A stretch of DNA of 64,000 nucleotides, taken from positions 5,555,001-5,619,000 of the forward strand of contig NC_088299.1 in NCBI RefSeq assembly GCF_032854445.1. Direction: 5' to 3'. The DNA is from Liolophura sinensis (Eukaryota; Mollusca; Polyplacophora; Chitonida; Chitonidae). Shown here piece after piece: positions 1 through 11,355 of this stretch. The notes under the pieces are model-generated. The model saw only the letters and a list, made by a program, of their open reading frames with translations. It made no database searches and was not told the origin of the DNA. The translations under genes were made by a program, and so were the position numbers. Within the stretch, counting starts at the first letter, position 1; the number at the start of each line of letters is the position of its first letter.

Positions 1-411
1 CAGACATGTAAAAATGCAAAAAATGCTTAATGTGACTTGCATTGTAAATTTTAAGACATGCATTGACAAGGCTGATATTTTGTGCAAGGTAGTTACTTGG
101 TTATTCCAAAATAGAAGCAAAGATTTGAATGCGTTGGCGCTGATCGTTTTTGTGCCCAAAAGCTCTAGCATAACCCTTTAAAGCTTGATTTTAGTGTTTA
201 GAAGTCTAGACGGACTATTTGAAAGTTTCAATGGTCAGTGTTTTACAGCTGCTATGTTCTAACATGTTGCGAAAAAACTTTTTTATAAATATGACATCCA
301 CACTAAAAATAACTTTGAGGATATGACTCTAAAACGAAGACTAAGTTCAAAGTGATCACTTTAATACCCAATACCCAGATAATCATTTTTAACCGTCCAA
401 ATAAGAGCCCT

Positions 412-654
412 ACTTATTTATTTATCTGATTGGTTTTTTATGCCGTATTCAAGAGATATTTCACTTATACGGCGGCAGTCAGCATTATGGTGGGTGGAAA
501 CCCGGCAGAGCCCGGGGGAAACCCATGACCATTAACAGGTTGCTGCCAGACCTTCCCACTTACGGCCGGAGAGGAAGCCAGCATGAGCTGGACTTGAACT
601 CACAGCAACCGCATTGGTGAGAGACTCCTGGGTCATTACACTGCGCTAGCGCGA
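412..654 (-). repeat. MetaSINE-like family A, near complete
   Basis: Reversed copy from tatttatttatctgattggt to gtcattacactgcgctagcg; B-box complement ggacttgaactcacagcaac present. Only the outermost head is missing. Lies downstream (gene sense) of TONSL exon 5. Confidence 0.88.
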
Positions 655-819
655 AGAGCCCTACTTAAACTGGGACTATGTTAGATGTTTTCCCTTCATA
701 TTGTTCATTCTTGTTAATCTAAAATTCCTATATCTTTCATCAGGCAGAATAAAAAAAAGCATATTTCCCTTTCAAGGTTACCCCCAATGAAAGAAATGAC
801 AAAGATCATCTGTTCATAC

Positions 820-3800
820 CAGAGATTTCTGTGTCAGAGCCTCACTCTCCAGCTGCTTATCTTTAAGTTTCTTTGCGCATTTCTGAGCCTCATCAATTTG
901 TCGCAGAGCTTGACTGAGGTTGCCATGGCGCTGGTACATACATGACAAGGCAAACTGACAGCGGTATAAGTCATCAAACAGCTGGAATTTTCTGTGTAAA
1001 GTATAAAAAAAATTCCTCCTCTTACAAAAAACAAACAAGTGACAGCTACATTTACACTGAATATTCTCATAATGACAGAAAAAAAAGTGAACTACAATAA
1101 AATAAAACATCTTCTTAACAATTCAGACTAAACAGTACAACAAAATGTCTTTTAACAATTCAGTTTTAAATTTTAGTCCAAATTTCTTCATTCTTCTTTA
1201 TAAAAGTAACATGATCTTTTTAGAGCATTAGTTTTTGATGGTCCACCATCAATGATCAATTTCCTAATTACAGCAATTAGCAGTCCATGTGACCCAAAAG
1301 CCACTAATGGTTATGCAGGGATGAGACAGACACTAGGATGAAGAGAAAACTATACAGCATAAACCATAATTTTGTCATTTTTAGCATTTCTGCATAAATT
1401 CTGAACATTTTTTGTAAAAAAATAAAGAGGAATTTCTCCAAATAGGAGGACAAATCTCATGCTTGTTATGGTAGGTGGATAATTACTGATGTAGGTTCAA
1501 TAAATACAGTCTCACCAATGCGGTGGCTGTGAGTTCAAGTCCAGCTCATGCTGGCTTCCTCTCCGGCCGTAAGTGGGAAGGTCTGCCAGCAACCTGCGGA
1601 TGGTCGTGGGTTTCCCCCGGGCTCTGCCCGGTTTCCACCCACCATAATGCTGGCCGCCGTCGTATAAGTGAAATATTCTTGAGTACGGCGTAAAACACCA
1701 ATCAAATAAATAAATAAATAAATCAATAAATACAGCCTAATGTCCACACAAAACCATTTTGTTACAATCATTAACATCTCATTTTATGTGTATGAGCAAA
1801 ACAGAAATGTCATATTTTGTAGCTGTTAACCGCAGACAAGCTGCATATCCAAAATAGTAAATGTGGAATCATATGTTTGGATTTCACAGTGACAATAAGA
1901 ACAGGGGAGTTTCGAGTTAGATCTCTTTTATCGTTTAAGTAAAAAAACAGTCCATCTGTATCATGTGACCTGTGAAAATATAAGGCAACTATTTTTGATC
2001 ACATTTACTATAACATGGGCATCTGAAAAAGTTGGACAAAAAGTAAGTATGACTACACAAATGTTCAGGAGCTGAACATTTGTGAACTAGAGAAATGAGA
2101 AATCAAGAAAGAGGTGCCAATTGTGCCTCTGGAACATGGTGAAGCTGTCACGACCATCCGCAGGTTACTGAAAGACCTTCCCATGTATGGCCTGAGAGGA
2201 AGCCAGCACGAGCTGGACTTGAACTCACAATACATTTAAACGATGCTAGCTGAATACAACATGATCTCAAAACAAAGTCAGAATCAGATAGTTCATTTTA
2301 CAAAACACCTGTACACACTTACTCATTTTTGTCAATAGCCTGCTTTATGTAGTCTGCTGCTAGCTTCAATTCTCCCCGCCCATCATATATCAGACCTGTC
2401 AAAATAAATAGTACTTTTGATCAAACACATTCAACATTAAACTGTTGTTAAATCACTGGATCAGAAATAATGCCCAAACATTATATTTGTAACCAGGTAA
2501 GATCATCATTAAAAATATGATCACTGGGTGTAAAGATTTTACTGACATTTTCATAGAAGTCTATTTTCTCAAAGTGTGAATTTCTCTAAAATCTTAATAT
2601 ATTTCATTCTCCAGAATAAGAAAAATTTGTTCCCTACCAACCAATCTTCTTTTTCTTGACATTTTCTGTATAAACACTTAAGATCATTGTTTAACAACAT
2701 GTTTGTTGCATGTACCCTGACTGACTCTTCCACAACTCTAAAGTTTTTATAGGGGTTTAATATGAGATTTTTCAAAATAATTTTCTCTTTAGTCATGTTA
2801 ATTTTCTATCTCTGTCCTATCTTTATCATAAACCAAGATAAAAAAAGAACTCAGTGCTGCTTGATCCTATTTTTCTGGTAATAAGTTACGCCAAACAAAA
2901 TATTTTTTAAGGATTGACTAAACTACAGTCTTGAAAATTGTCTATTTCCAAAATGGTCATGTTCCATCCAACAAACATTTTTTAAGAATGGCCTGAGTTG
3001 CTGTAAAAGACCCCATAAGATACTGTACAATTACCTAGATTCAACAGAAGGCGGGCTTTCATCTGCATGTGTTCATCTCTCTTGATGGACCCCTTCAGCT
3101 TTTCGCACACCTCCAAGCTGTGGATGAAGGCCTTCTCCGCCTGCTGGGATGCCTTGTTCACAGCGGGTCTCTCTCGTACTCCCTCAGATTTCAGCAAATA
3201 AGTCCGCCCTAAAGTTGCCCATGCCCGCTGCTCTTCTAATGTATCACCACACACTTTTGCTAATTCCAAGTAACGATTCTGATGACTCAAGGCTTTCTCA
3301 AAGTCACCGATCTCTGAGAAGCATTCACCGATTTTGCGACATGCTATGGCAGAACCTATTCTATCATCCAATGCTTCGCTCAACGCAAGTTCTGAATAAT
3401 GCTCGGCAATCGCGTCTTGGTATAGTCCTGAAAAGTGAAATAAATGTGACAAAATAATTGACAGCAGAAGTTAAGTTGAGTAAGAAGGAAATGTCAGGTG
3501 TATATACCTTCCAAGTTACAGTTAGAACTGTGCACAATTTCGTGTGACAGATATATCCGTTTAACAGTTCTATGGAAAATCAGATGACATATACATGTAT
3601 CTAATAAAGATTTATATATTTATTTGGTTTGTGTTTTATGCCATACTCAAGAGTATTTCACTTATTCAGCAACGGCCAGCATTATGGTGGGCAGAAACTG
3701 AGCAGAGAATGGGGGCAAAACTCACGACTATGTACTAAAGAATGTGTAAAATAGGTAAAATGCCAGGTGAATTACTCAGAGAAAAGAATCACTATTTGTA

Positions 3801-6800
3801 AGCAATGGTATCCTAAAAGTTAATTACTTTATCTTTTTGCATATTAATGAGCAACTTTCAGTGCAATTTATGCACCTTATTTATTTAATGTTGGACCGCA
3901 CTGATTGAAGTTGATCCATTTCAGGGCTGCATGAAAAGTACAATTTTACCTGTCACTATTTACACAAAGTAATGTCTTTAGAATATCCCTGAATAAATAC
4001 CTTACAAGCATATGGAAAAGTTAAAGGATTCAGTATCAAGGCATATCTACCTTTGCTCCAGGGGCCGATATTTAACCCCATTCCCAGTGATCTGTGATCC
4101 CCAAAATATATTGTTTTGCAATAAAATTTTCAAACTTGTAACCCCACAGGACCTTTCCCAAAATTTGTGGATATGCCCTCAGTATTTGAAGATGACACAC
4201 AATCAACAGCTTACCATTTTTGGCCAGCAGTTCACCAATGACATTACACAGCTTAGCCACTTCTTTCAGGTTGTCTTTTCTTTCCGCTCTCTTCTTTTCC
4301 TTTCTTAGTCCTGGTACATACATGAAAAAAACATACACACACAAATTAACACAGTAAAAACCATTTCCCATATTTATTAAACTTATGTTCAAAAATGTAA
4401 GACTAACAGAAGGCTTACATTTCCTTTTTGTGCAAAAGACTACCATTGAAAATTAGCCCACTACAGTGTACCAGGTAAAGAAGTAATTGAAGTGAAATAG
4501 GAACTTTGGCCAAAGCAAGAGGCTCAATTTTTATAGAAGTAACAAGCTGCTGTTATATGGCAACCAACATGTAATAAACCGCCCGTAATATAAACAAATC
4601 ATGAAAGGGAAACATCAAGGCTGAATTTGCTGTTCCAGTCTGTCCGTTATACACATTCCAGTCCTTATGATGCACAGCTGTAAGATGTCAAATAACTGGA
4701 TGAAACAAGGCTTAGGCAATATGGATTAGTTGCGGAATGTAACTCTAAAATCGAGCACCCCAGTTGCGAGAGTTACGGCGAGAAACAGCTCCAAATGTGC
4801 TGAACTGGGAGTAAGAAACATTTGAAGCTCTTCACACAGGCATTAAATCTTCCCTAGGATAAATTGGCAACCATGTGGTCTCTGCAATTAACTAAACTGT
4901 TGTGAGACTCACAAAACCAAAAGGGTCCGCAGCAAAAAATAAAATAGTCACATTTTCCGAGCCTATTCCTAATGAGTTATCAAGATTATAGGGAGAGTTA
5001 CATTACGTAGCTAGCGGTGGATAACCTTCAGTCTGTTAGACCCAATGGAGTACCACTGCTTCCTATAAAATCATTCTAGATTGGACCTACACTGTACTTC
5101 AATTTAAAACTTCATGCAAACTAGAAACTTTTCCAAATGACACTGCGAAGAAGAAACTGGAAAGGCAAGGGGATTAGTAATCAACTGTTTTCCAAACTTT
5201 ATTACCAAGGGACCCTACAACCATGACTTTTGTCAATTTGCAATCCCCAGCCAAGGGGACCACACTTTTCTTGGACCAAAATCACCTCCTGTTTTGCTCA
5301 TACTGATCATCTCCAGTGTATGACCCAGTAAAACTTCAAACAGATTCTTCTATAATCAAGACAGAAATGCTCATCCTGGCCAGATGCAGAGATGCCAACC
5401 TCAACTTAAGCCAATTTGTAGTCTGGAAAACAAAATCTGTAGTTTACTGTCATTAACACCCACATAGTGGGAGTGGGCGAGTGACTGATGTTTCACGTCG
5501 TGTTTAACAGTATTTCAGCCATGACGACAGTCCGACACGGACAGCATGGGGGTGAGTGGATATGCCAACTCTGGAGGAAGTGAAAAATAAATAAAAAATC
5601 AAAGCAATTTCTTTAATGCTTCAAGCTTTATTTTTCCAATACAAAAAGTCCTTTGCCACAAAAACACTTTCTGTAGACTTCTCTCATGTGTGTATTTGTG
5701 TTGTATCGCCTTGAAGATTAACACTGCTGGAAAACTTAAGATATTAACAATTAGTATCCAACACTGTGACTGTTTCTATTCAATTGAATTAAGTCCCCTG
5801 TAAGTGGCACTCTTGGCCATTGATTAAAAGTCTGCAGTAAACTCTTGTTGAAAACAGGGTTTGTCTCTGGCTTGCATGTCAGTTTTTGTGATCATTAGAC
5901 TCTGAAGCAGGGGAACACCCATACTGGGATGGAATTCTGTCTGGTTCTTACGCACAGTGGAGAAAATTCTCTCAGAATCAGCATTGCTGTGAGGGATTAC
6001 CAGTATTCCCAACATCACATGTGACAACACTTTGTACTTTGGCTGTGTGGTATCCAGTTGCTTTAACTGTCCTAACAAATGCCAAGACTGGTCAATTCTC
6101 ATGTCTGGGTCCACTGAAGGCAGCAGATCTACCTTTTACATAAGAAACTCCATCTGCAAGTCATCTTCTGTGGCATCATCTGGCATTATACAGGGAAACC
6201 TACGCACAAAGTATAGTAGGTCAGAGAACTTTGCCTCTGTTCTCCTCAACATTATTGGCGTTTTGCAGCACAGGGTCATTGAGAGGGAACTTTTGAGTGA
6301 TGTAAGTGGCAGCAGTTGCATAGTATTTCCTCACACAGTCAAAGAACAGGTTTCTGTCCTTAGGGGTCATCAGGCCCTGTTCCTTGCACTGCTCCATGTA
6401 ACACCTGGCATTTTGTCTGATGACGATATCTTCTCTGGACCTGCAATTTTCTCTCATGGAAGTCAAGAGTCTGCAAGTTTTCAGCTTTGGTGATGGCATC
6501 TGGAGTAATAAACCTAACCAGCAACTTGGTTAGAAATGTGACACACTTAGAGTGAACCAAGTGGATCATGGGTTCCTCTCTCTGTAGCACTAGGTTCCTG
6601 GTGTTGAATGTTGGAATAGCTGCTAATAGGAAAAGGCAGTAGAGCTTGGTGTTTGGATCTGTCAAGGCATGCGGAACTCTCTCAGGTCTTGACTTTAAGT
6701 TGCCACTGGAAGTGTCTTTCTGCAATTGTAAAAGAAAAGAAAATTGGTTTAAAAACAAATAAAAAGCATAAAAAATTTATATTAAACAGTGGTGATATGG

Positions 6801-9765
6801 CTGCTTGGGTGTCTAATGCCCTATCCACTGTGCACAACTAATGCATCATTGAGGGCTGTACATTACTGTGTGTGACAGTATTTATCATATACATGTACAA
6901 TACATATCTACTCTAAACATTAACAATTGTTTTTTTTTATTGAAGTGGAGGAATGTACATATCATACGTACATTCCTCCACTTCAATACATGTTAGGGGA
7001 GACAATTTGCTAAGGGAAAGATATCTCTATCTCCAATGTTGGCCTAAATTAATGTATGTAGAAAAAAATAACAACACGTATTCAGATATGTGATTCCTTA
7101 TAATTTATTTACACATATCATATGTGTAAATACATTATAAGGAATCACATATCTGAATTAGGCCAACATGGGAGATAGAGGTATCTTTCCCTTAGCAAAT
7201 TGTCTCCCATAACATGTATGAAAATTATGAAAGGCATTAACACTATGTTTCTTAATTGTTGATGGGATAAAAAAACATGCCAATCAGCCATGCCTCATAA
7301 CTTTAGACATGTTAGAGGGCAGGAAAGCTGTTTGCAAACTTTATGGAGTCTGTATATATAAGAAGCTACAGAAAACAATTGTGGTTACTAAATATAAAAA
7401 ATATGAATTTCATATTCTTGATTTGCAACTGAACTACAGCTTTATGTAACAGATTACCTCAGTTAGCTTCCATTTGCGACCGGTTTTCACTGAAGTAGCA
7501 CACTCCTGCTCAAAGAATTGAGAAAGTGGTGCCCACATCTTCAACAGCCTGTCAATTGAAGCGGCTAGTGACAGCCAACGTGTGTTTGTATGCTTTAGAA
7601 TTCCTAAAGTGTCACTTCCACATTGTTCTTGAAACTCCATCAAGCTCTTGGTTCTGTTGGAGCTTTTCTCAATGTAGAAGTATACATCAACAAGCAACTC
7701 CTCAATGTTTGATACATGATTGATCTCACTGGCTGCTTTGGATGCAGCAAGGTGGCACAGATGACATGCACAACCAGCCACAAAGATATCTGGATGCTCC
7801 TGAATGACAAACCCTGCCACACCTTTATTTCGTCCCATCATCACATTTGCATTGTCACTACAAAAAGCCACACACTTTCTCCATTCTGAGTGTTCCTTCA
7901 CTTCATTATCCAATAGTTTGAAAATATTTTCACCTGTACTATGCCCGTCACATGCTGAGAGGCTTTAAAGTCCAGTCTATACTCTACCGACAGCTGGATC
8001 ATAGTATCTAATGACAACTGGATATATTTGATTAGAATACCCTCTATCATTGCTACCATCAGTAGCGATGCCAAAGACATTGTCCACAATCACTTGTGAC
8101 AATTTTTGAACACAATCCTTAGACATCTCATGAATGATGTGAGTAGTTTTGGTTCGTTTACAAGAGAATGACTTGGCGATTTTGCTGTCTGGAAACATCT
8201 TATACATTAGTGGCGAAAGTTTGTCAGCAGTGGCGACAGGTACGTTGCATTCAACTAGAAAACTAGTCATCAGACATTCTGCCTTGATAACAGAGTTGTC
8301 AGAGCCACTCGACCGTGTGACTGTGTTGAAGTTCTCGATCGAATGGGTCTAACTTGCTGTGTTGATGTTGTCTCTGTGTTTCGGCGAAGCGATGTGAGTT
8401 TTTATATCGTACTGGCCACTGTGTTGGACCGAAATGTCACTTTTGCAAACTGTACACGTCGCGTAATGTACTCCCTTCCTCGATGGTCGAATACAGGGCC
8501 ACATGGATGTATATTTATCATTGAACCGCTGATTATTCTTTCCCTGAAGTTGCTGAACGCCTTCCATCTTCCTTCTGGCTTCGGTCATGGCGGAAAACCT
8601 AACACACCTAGGAACAAGAACTTATGCATCTAGTTTACTCATTGGCCAGGTGTCCGAAAAAGCGCGAAAATCCAACCAATCAACGTTCGCGTTACACGCA
8701 CTGACAAGGTTCATTCTCCCAGGATCGGCAGTTTTGGAAGCAACAAGGCCTCTCATGGAGACTGGGACAGGGTTGTGTGAAAATACGGATTTCAACATCC
8801 GAAATATATATTTTTTGTACTTTCGACATTTTTGTAGTAGCATAATATATTTTTTTCGTAGTTTCATGGTAACTGGTCGTAGTGTTGTTTTAAAATGGAA
8901 AATTCGTATAAAATACGAAAAATTCTTATGTGTTGGCATCTCTGCAGATGTCGCCTCTTCAAATTGCTAGTAAATCCAACAGAGCCGAAAACTACATGAC
9001 CATCTCTGCTAGGCACAAAACACAACTGCCATATTCATCTCACAAGTTTTTGACAGCCCGCGTTACCTTGCAAGAAAATCATTTGGTTGCTTTCGTGTCC
9101 TTCCAACGTCAGAGCCGATGTTTTCGTGGGTTTATTGTTGTTGACTTTGGAAGGACCCGAGAGCAACTGAATGATTTTCTCGCGATGTAATGTGGGTTAT
9201 CAAGAACATACGTGATCAACATGATGGTTGTGTTATGTGCCTAGCGGTAATGGTCATGTAGTTTTTGGCTCTGTTGTATTTACTAGCGACTGGAAGAGAG
9301 GACATCTGCCCGAGATGACCATTTCGGTCAACTACGAGTACGGGCAGACAGTTTTCTCTGCCCTAACATCGAGGTGTGACAGACAGCATGTAGAGCAGGT
9401 ACGGTTATATCACAGGTAGCATTGTTGGCATCTGGGCCGTTATCCTTTAGGACGAAGAGACCGCCGTCAAAGCTACCTTAGACTAGGTCTAAGCTAAGGC
9501 TAAGCTGATCCCTCTCAAAGCTGGTCTTTATACCCATCAGGCCTGTGATTCTGGTCTTTAGGCCTATCCTGATAACGTTTACATTTAGCTTACGATAGGC
9601 CTGATGTCCGACCGCTACAAATTAGACATCATAATGCCCTAGTGTTGCATGTACGTTTAACATTATGTTGTTGTTGTACTGACTAGATCGTCAGATTTAT
9701 ATTAAGTTATGGACGAGCTAACATCACCACTTACTCTCCAGCTCCAAACTGTCGTCTGCATTCAT
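820..9765 (-). CDS. TONSL: TONSL (Tonsoku-like), N-terminal TPR part, 5 exons, continues off left edge
   Basis: Exons read on the minus strand: 9765-9735, 4310-4215, 3427-3035, 2395-2323, 991-820. All junctions are GT-AG and the phases join to 255 uninterrupted codons. The start is a 31-nt exon beginning MNADDSLELE, joined to an LRKEKKRAERK stretch; this resembles the basic N terminus of TONSL. Tandem TPR helices follow. Family-like motifs include CRKIGECFSEIGDFEKALSHQ, then RAWATLGRTYLLK, LLLNLGLIYDGRGELKLA and YQRHGNLSQALRQIDEA. Known role of the family: nuclear scaffold that with MMS22L binds post-replicative histone H4 and promotes RAD51 loading at broken forks. The ankyrin, UBL and LRR parts of the usual ~1,300-aa protein would lie left of position 1. 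Intron 1 (5.4 kb) contains a hAT element. The gene is divergent from BBS10. The family call is strong by TPR sequence; the microexon start is inferred from phase, Kozak context and donor. Confidence 0.87.
1510..1722 (+). repeat. MetaSINE-like family A with perfect target duplication
   Basis: Starts within the head (tctcaccaatgcggtggctg), ends (aaat)n. Flanked by a perfect 13-bp repeat tcaataaatacag at 1497-1509 and 1723-1735. In TONSL intron 4. Confidence 0.92.
2140..2235 (-). repeat. MetaSINE-like family A, internal fragment
   Basis: cgaccatccgcaggttactg, ttcccatgtatggcctgaga and gctggacttgaactcacaat; both ends missing. Confidence 0.75.
3615..3735 (-). repeat. MetaSINE-like family A, 3' half
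   Basis: tatttatttggtttgtgttt, gccatactcaagagtatttc and gccagcattatggtgggcag, then decays. In TONSL intron 2. Confidence 0.8.
5821..8588 (-). pseudogene. hAT transposase pseudogene (BED finger, RNase H-like, dimerisation domain)
   Basis: Blocks in order: an N-terminal BED-type zinc finger (8588-8349; CTVCKSD then H-x4-H in IKTHIASPKH), a block with ATDGSNDRGYSN (8270-7977), a block with CSDNANVMMGRNKGV and the CHLCHLAASKAA motif (7913-7434), and a C-terminal hAT dimerisation segment with PHSNADSERIFSTVRKNQ (6114-5824). A GT-AG intron fits at 7457-6720, joining KLTE to KDTSSG. Damage seen directly: frame changes near 7980, 7915-7945, 6445 and 6240, and an in-frame TAA at 6133-6135. It cannot make a transposase. 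The hAT assignment rests on the C-terminal motif, BED finger and termini; the subfamily is not determined. Confidence 0.85.
6986..7219. repeat. Nested long inverted repeat (foldback/MITE-like) inside the transposase intron
   Basis: Outer arms 6986-7047 and 7158-7219 are reverse complements with only a few mismatches (both contain GACAATTTGCTAAGGGAAAG or its complement). Inside is a second near-perfect palindrome, 7081-7118 against 7121-7158, with one mismatch in 38. The spacer 7048-7080 is unpaired. A separate perfect 20-bp hairpin lies just outside at 6939-6958/6968-6987. No coding capacity. It most resembles a foldback MITE that inserted into the hAT element. Confidence 0.85.
9068..9185. 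repeat. Imperfect foldback, ~44-bp arms
   Basis: Arm 9068-9111 (contains AAGAAAATCATTTGGTTGC) and arm 9141-9185 (contains GCAACTGAATGATTTTCTCG) are inverted relative to each other with roughly 80% identity and a 29-bp loop. It lies in the TONSL first intron just outside the hAT element. A small MITE relic is likely. Confidence 0.6.
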
Positions 9766-9861
9766 TGTTAGGTTCTTCTAAAACACACCGACCTTCGGTC
9801 AATCACGCTCCTAAAGCCTTAAAAAATAAACATTCCATTCATATGATGTTCTCCGCCCTGA

Positions 9862-9912
9862 GAGCAGCCATTTTGTTTTTTCGCGGGTGATTGTTCAGCG
9901 CATGCGCACCTT
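9862..9912. promoter_or_regulatory. Bidirectional TONSL/BBS10 promoter with YY1-like and NRF1-like sites
   Basis: GCAGCCATTTTG at 9864-9875 is the reverse of a YY1-type site (CAAAATGGCTGC). GCGCATGCGCA at 9898-9908 is a palindromic NRF1-type core. Both lie ~100-140 bp upstream of the TONSL ATG at 9765 and upstream of the BBS10 5'UTR. This combination without a TATA box is typical of divergent housekeeping promoters. The transcription start is not visible; the assignment is inference from motifs and gene orientation. Confidence 0.55.
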
Positions 9913-10133
9913 CGTCCTTCGTCTTAAGTAAGCTGTCAAAGCACATCGACATTTGCTGTGGAAGGGTTCGGATAAGAACGTGGTATGTGACTAACATATC
10001 CCCCGTTCGTAACACGAACATGGCTTGAACTGCTATGAAAAGAGCAGCTGTGTGTGACTTGTATGTCTATATTTTCGTGCCGGGTACACGTACACGATCC
10101 GGTGTGTTATTGACTAGCATTACTGTAATGATT

Positions 10134-10503
10134 GGGGCCTCCATGGCCGAAGGGGTTAGCACGTCAGCAAGGCTCACCAATGCGTCGCTGTGAGTTCAAG
10201 TCCAGCTTATGTGGCTTCCTCTCTGGACGTCAGTGGGAAGGTGTGCCAGGCGTTGGTTTCCCCCTTGGACTCCCCCCTTCCATAAAACTGGCTACCACGG
10301 TGTAAGTGAAATATTCTTCAGTACCGATACGGCATAAAACACCAATAAAATATTTATTTATTTATTTGATTGGTGTTTTCCGCCGTACTCAAGAATATTT
10401 CACTTATACGACGGCGAGCAGTATTATGGTGGGAGGAAACCGGGCAGAGCCCGATGAAAACCCGTTATCATCCGCAGGTTACTGGCAGACCTTCCCACGT
10501 ACC
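10134..10503. repeat. Two MetaSINE-like family A copies, tail to tail
   Basis: 10134-10350 is a plus-strand copy with head (ggggcctccatggccgaagg); 10351-10503 is a minus-strand copy. Their AATA/TTTA tails meet at ~10351, making a large inverted repeat able to form a hairpin. Sits between the shared promoter and the BBS10 coding exon. Confidence 0.88.
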
Positions 10504-11296
10504 CAATCAAATAAATACATAGTCGTGACTGTATGTAGAATGCATACATATAGTAGACTTGGTACTGGTAGAGCTTCAGTTGACAGTATCCATAGCATCA
10601 TGTTCAGGCCTGTGTGATTTATGTGGAATTTCAGGTTTGATGTGTAAACTAAAAATCATAATAAGTTTGCAAACAAAACAGACTACGTGATGCACTGATA
10701 CTGTTTTCCTTGCAATATATTGCAGAAACAGTACAGTAGTAGGCACGCTCGCTATTCTTTATTACCACACGAGAGTGCCTTGTGGTGCTCTGGGCATCTG
10801 TGGTTGTGAGGAGGTTGAAGTACATAAAGTGAAGTGGGATGTGTGGTGTTCGACTTCAACCACAAGACACAAAAGATGCAGGTTCAACCTGGATTTCACT
10901 GCTCATCTCACAATTGGGCAAGCAATTGTGGTGAATTGATATAACCAGGCAACAGTGACAGTGATCTTTTGAGAACTTGTCTTCAACCAGTATGGGTTAT
11001 TTATCTACATATGTCCATATATATGTTACATGTTGGACAGTTCGGAAGTATAATCAAGGCAACAGTTGGTGGTTTACCCCAGGCACTCTAGTCCCTTACT
11101 TCCACAAAGCTTACCACAGTTGCATATGTATATGAAATTCCAGCAGAGAAAATATTGCTTTCAAACATTATTAAACCAACTACAAGTTATGTGCTAAAAT
11201 GAAATTATAAGGAAACTGTTAGTTGAATGTAAAATTTAACATCAGGTGATATTTTTTCTTACTTTGAGATTTTTGTATAATAACAAGTGTATAATC

Positions 11297-11311
11297 AATT
11301 TTGTTTTGTAG
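11297..11311 (+). promoter_or_regulatory. BBS10 coding-exon splice acceptor
   Basis: A pyrimidine-rich run ending in TAG just before tttgggtaaatc marks the 5' edge of the BBS10 coding exon. It explains why the reading frame extends upstream of the likely start codon, and it implies a spliced 5'UTR. Confidence 0.6.
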
Positions 11312-11355
11312 TTTGGGTAAATCAAGAACATATGCGACATATTCAAAGAATCACA

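Larger units (their letters stand above)
5387..8944 (-). mobile_element. Degenerate hAT-superfamily DNA transposon in TONSL intron 1
   Basis: Inverted termini CAGAGATGCCAAC (5387-5399) and its complement (ending 8944) match the usual CAGNGNTGCC-type hAT ends. A 6-bp direct repeat, cagatg, sits immediately outside both ends (5381-5386 and 8945-8950); hAT elements normally make 8 bp, so the duplication is either eroded or coincidental. The interior encodes a broken BED-type transposase on the minus strand. Length is 3,558 bp including a nested palindromic insertion. The element lies in the same orientation as the host gene. Confidence 0.85.
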
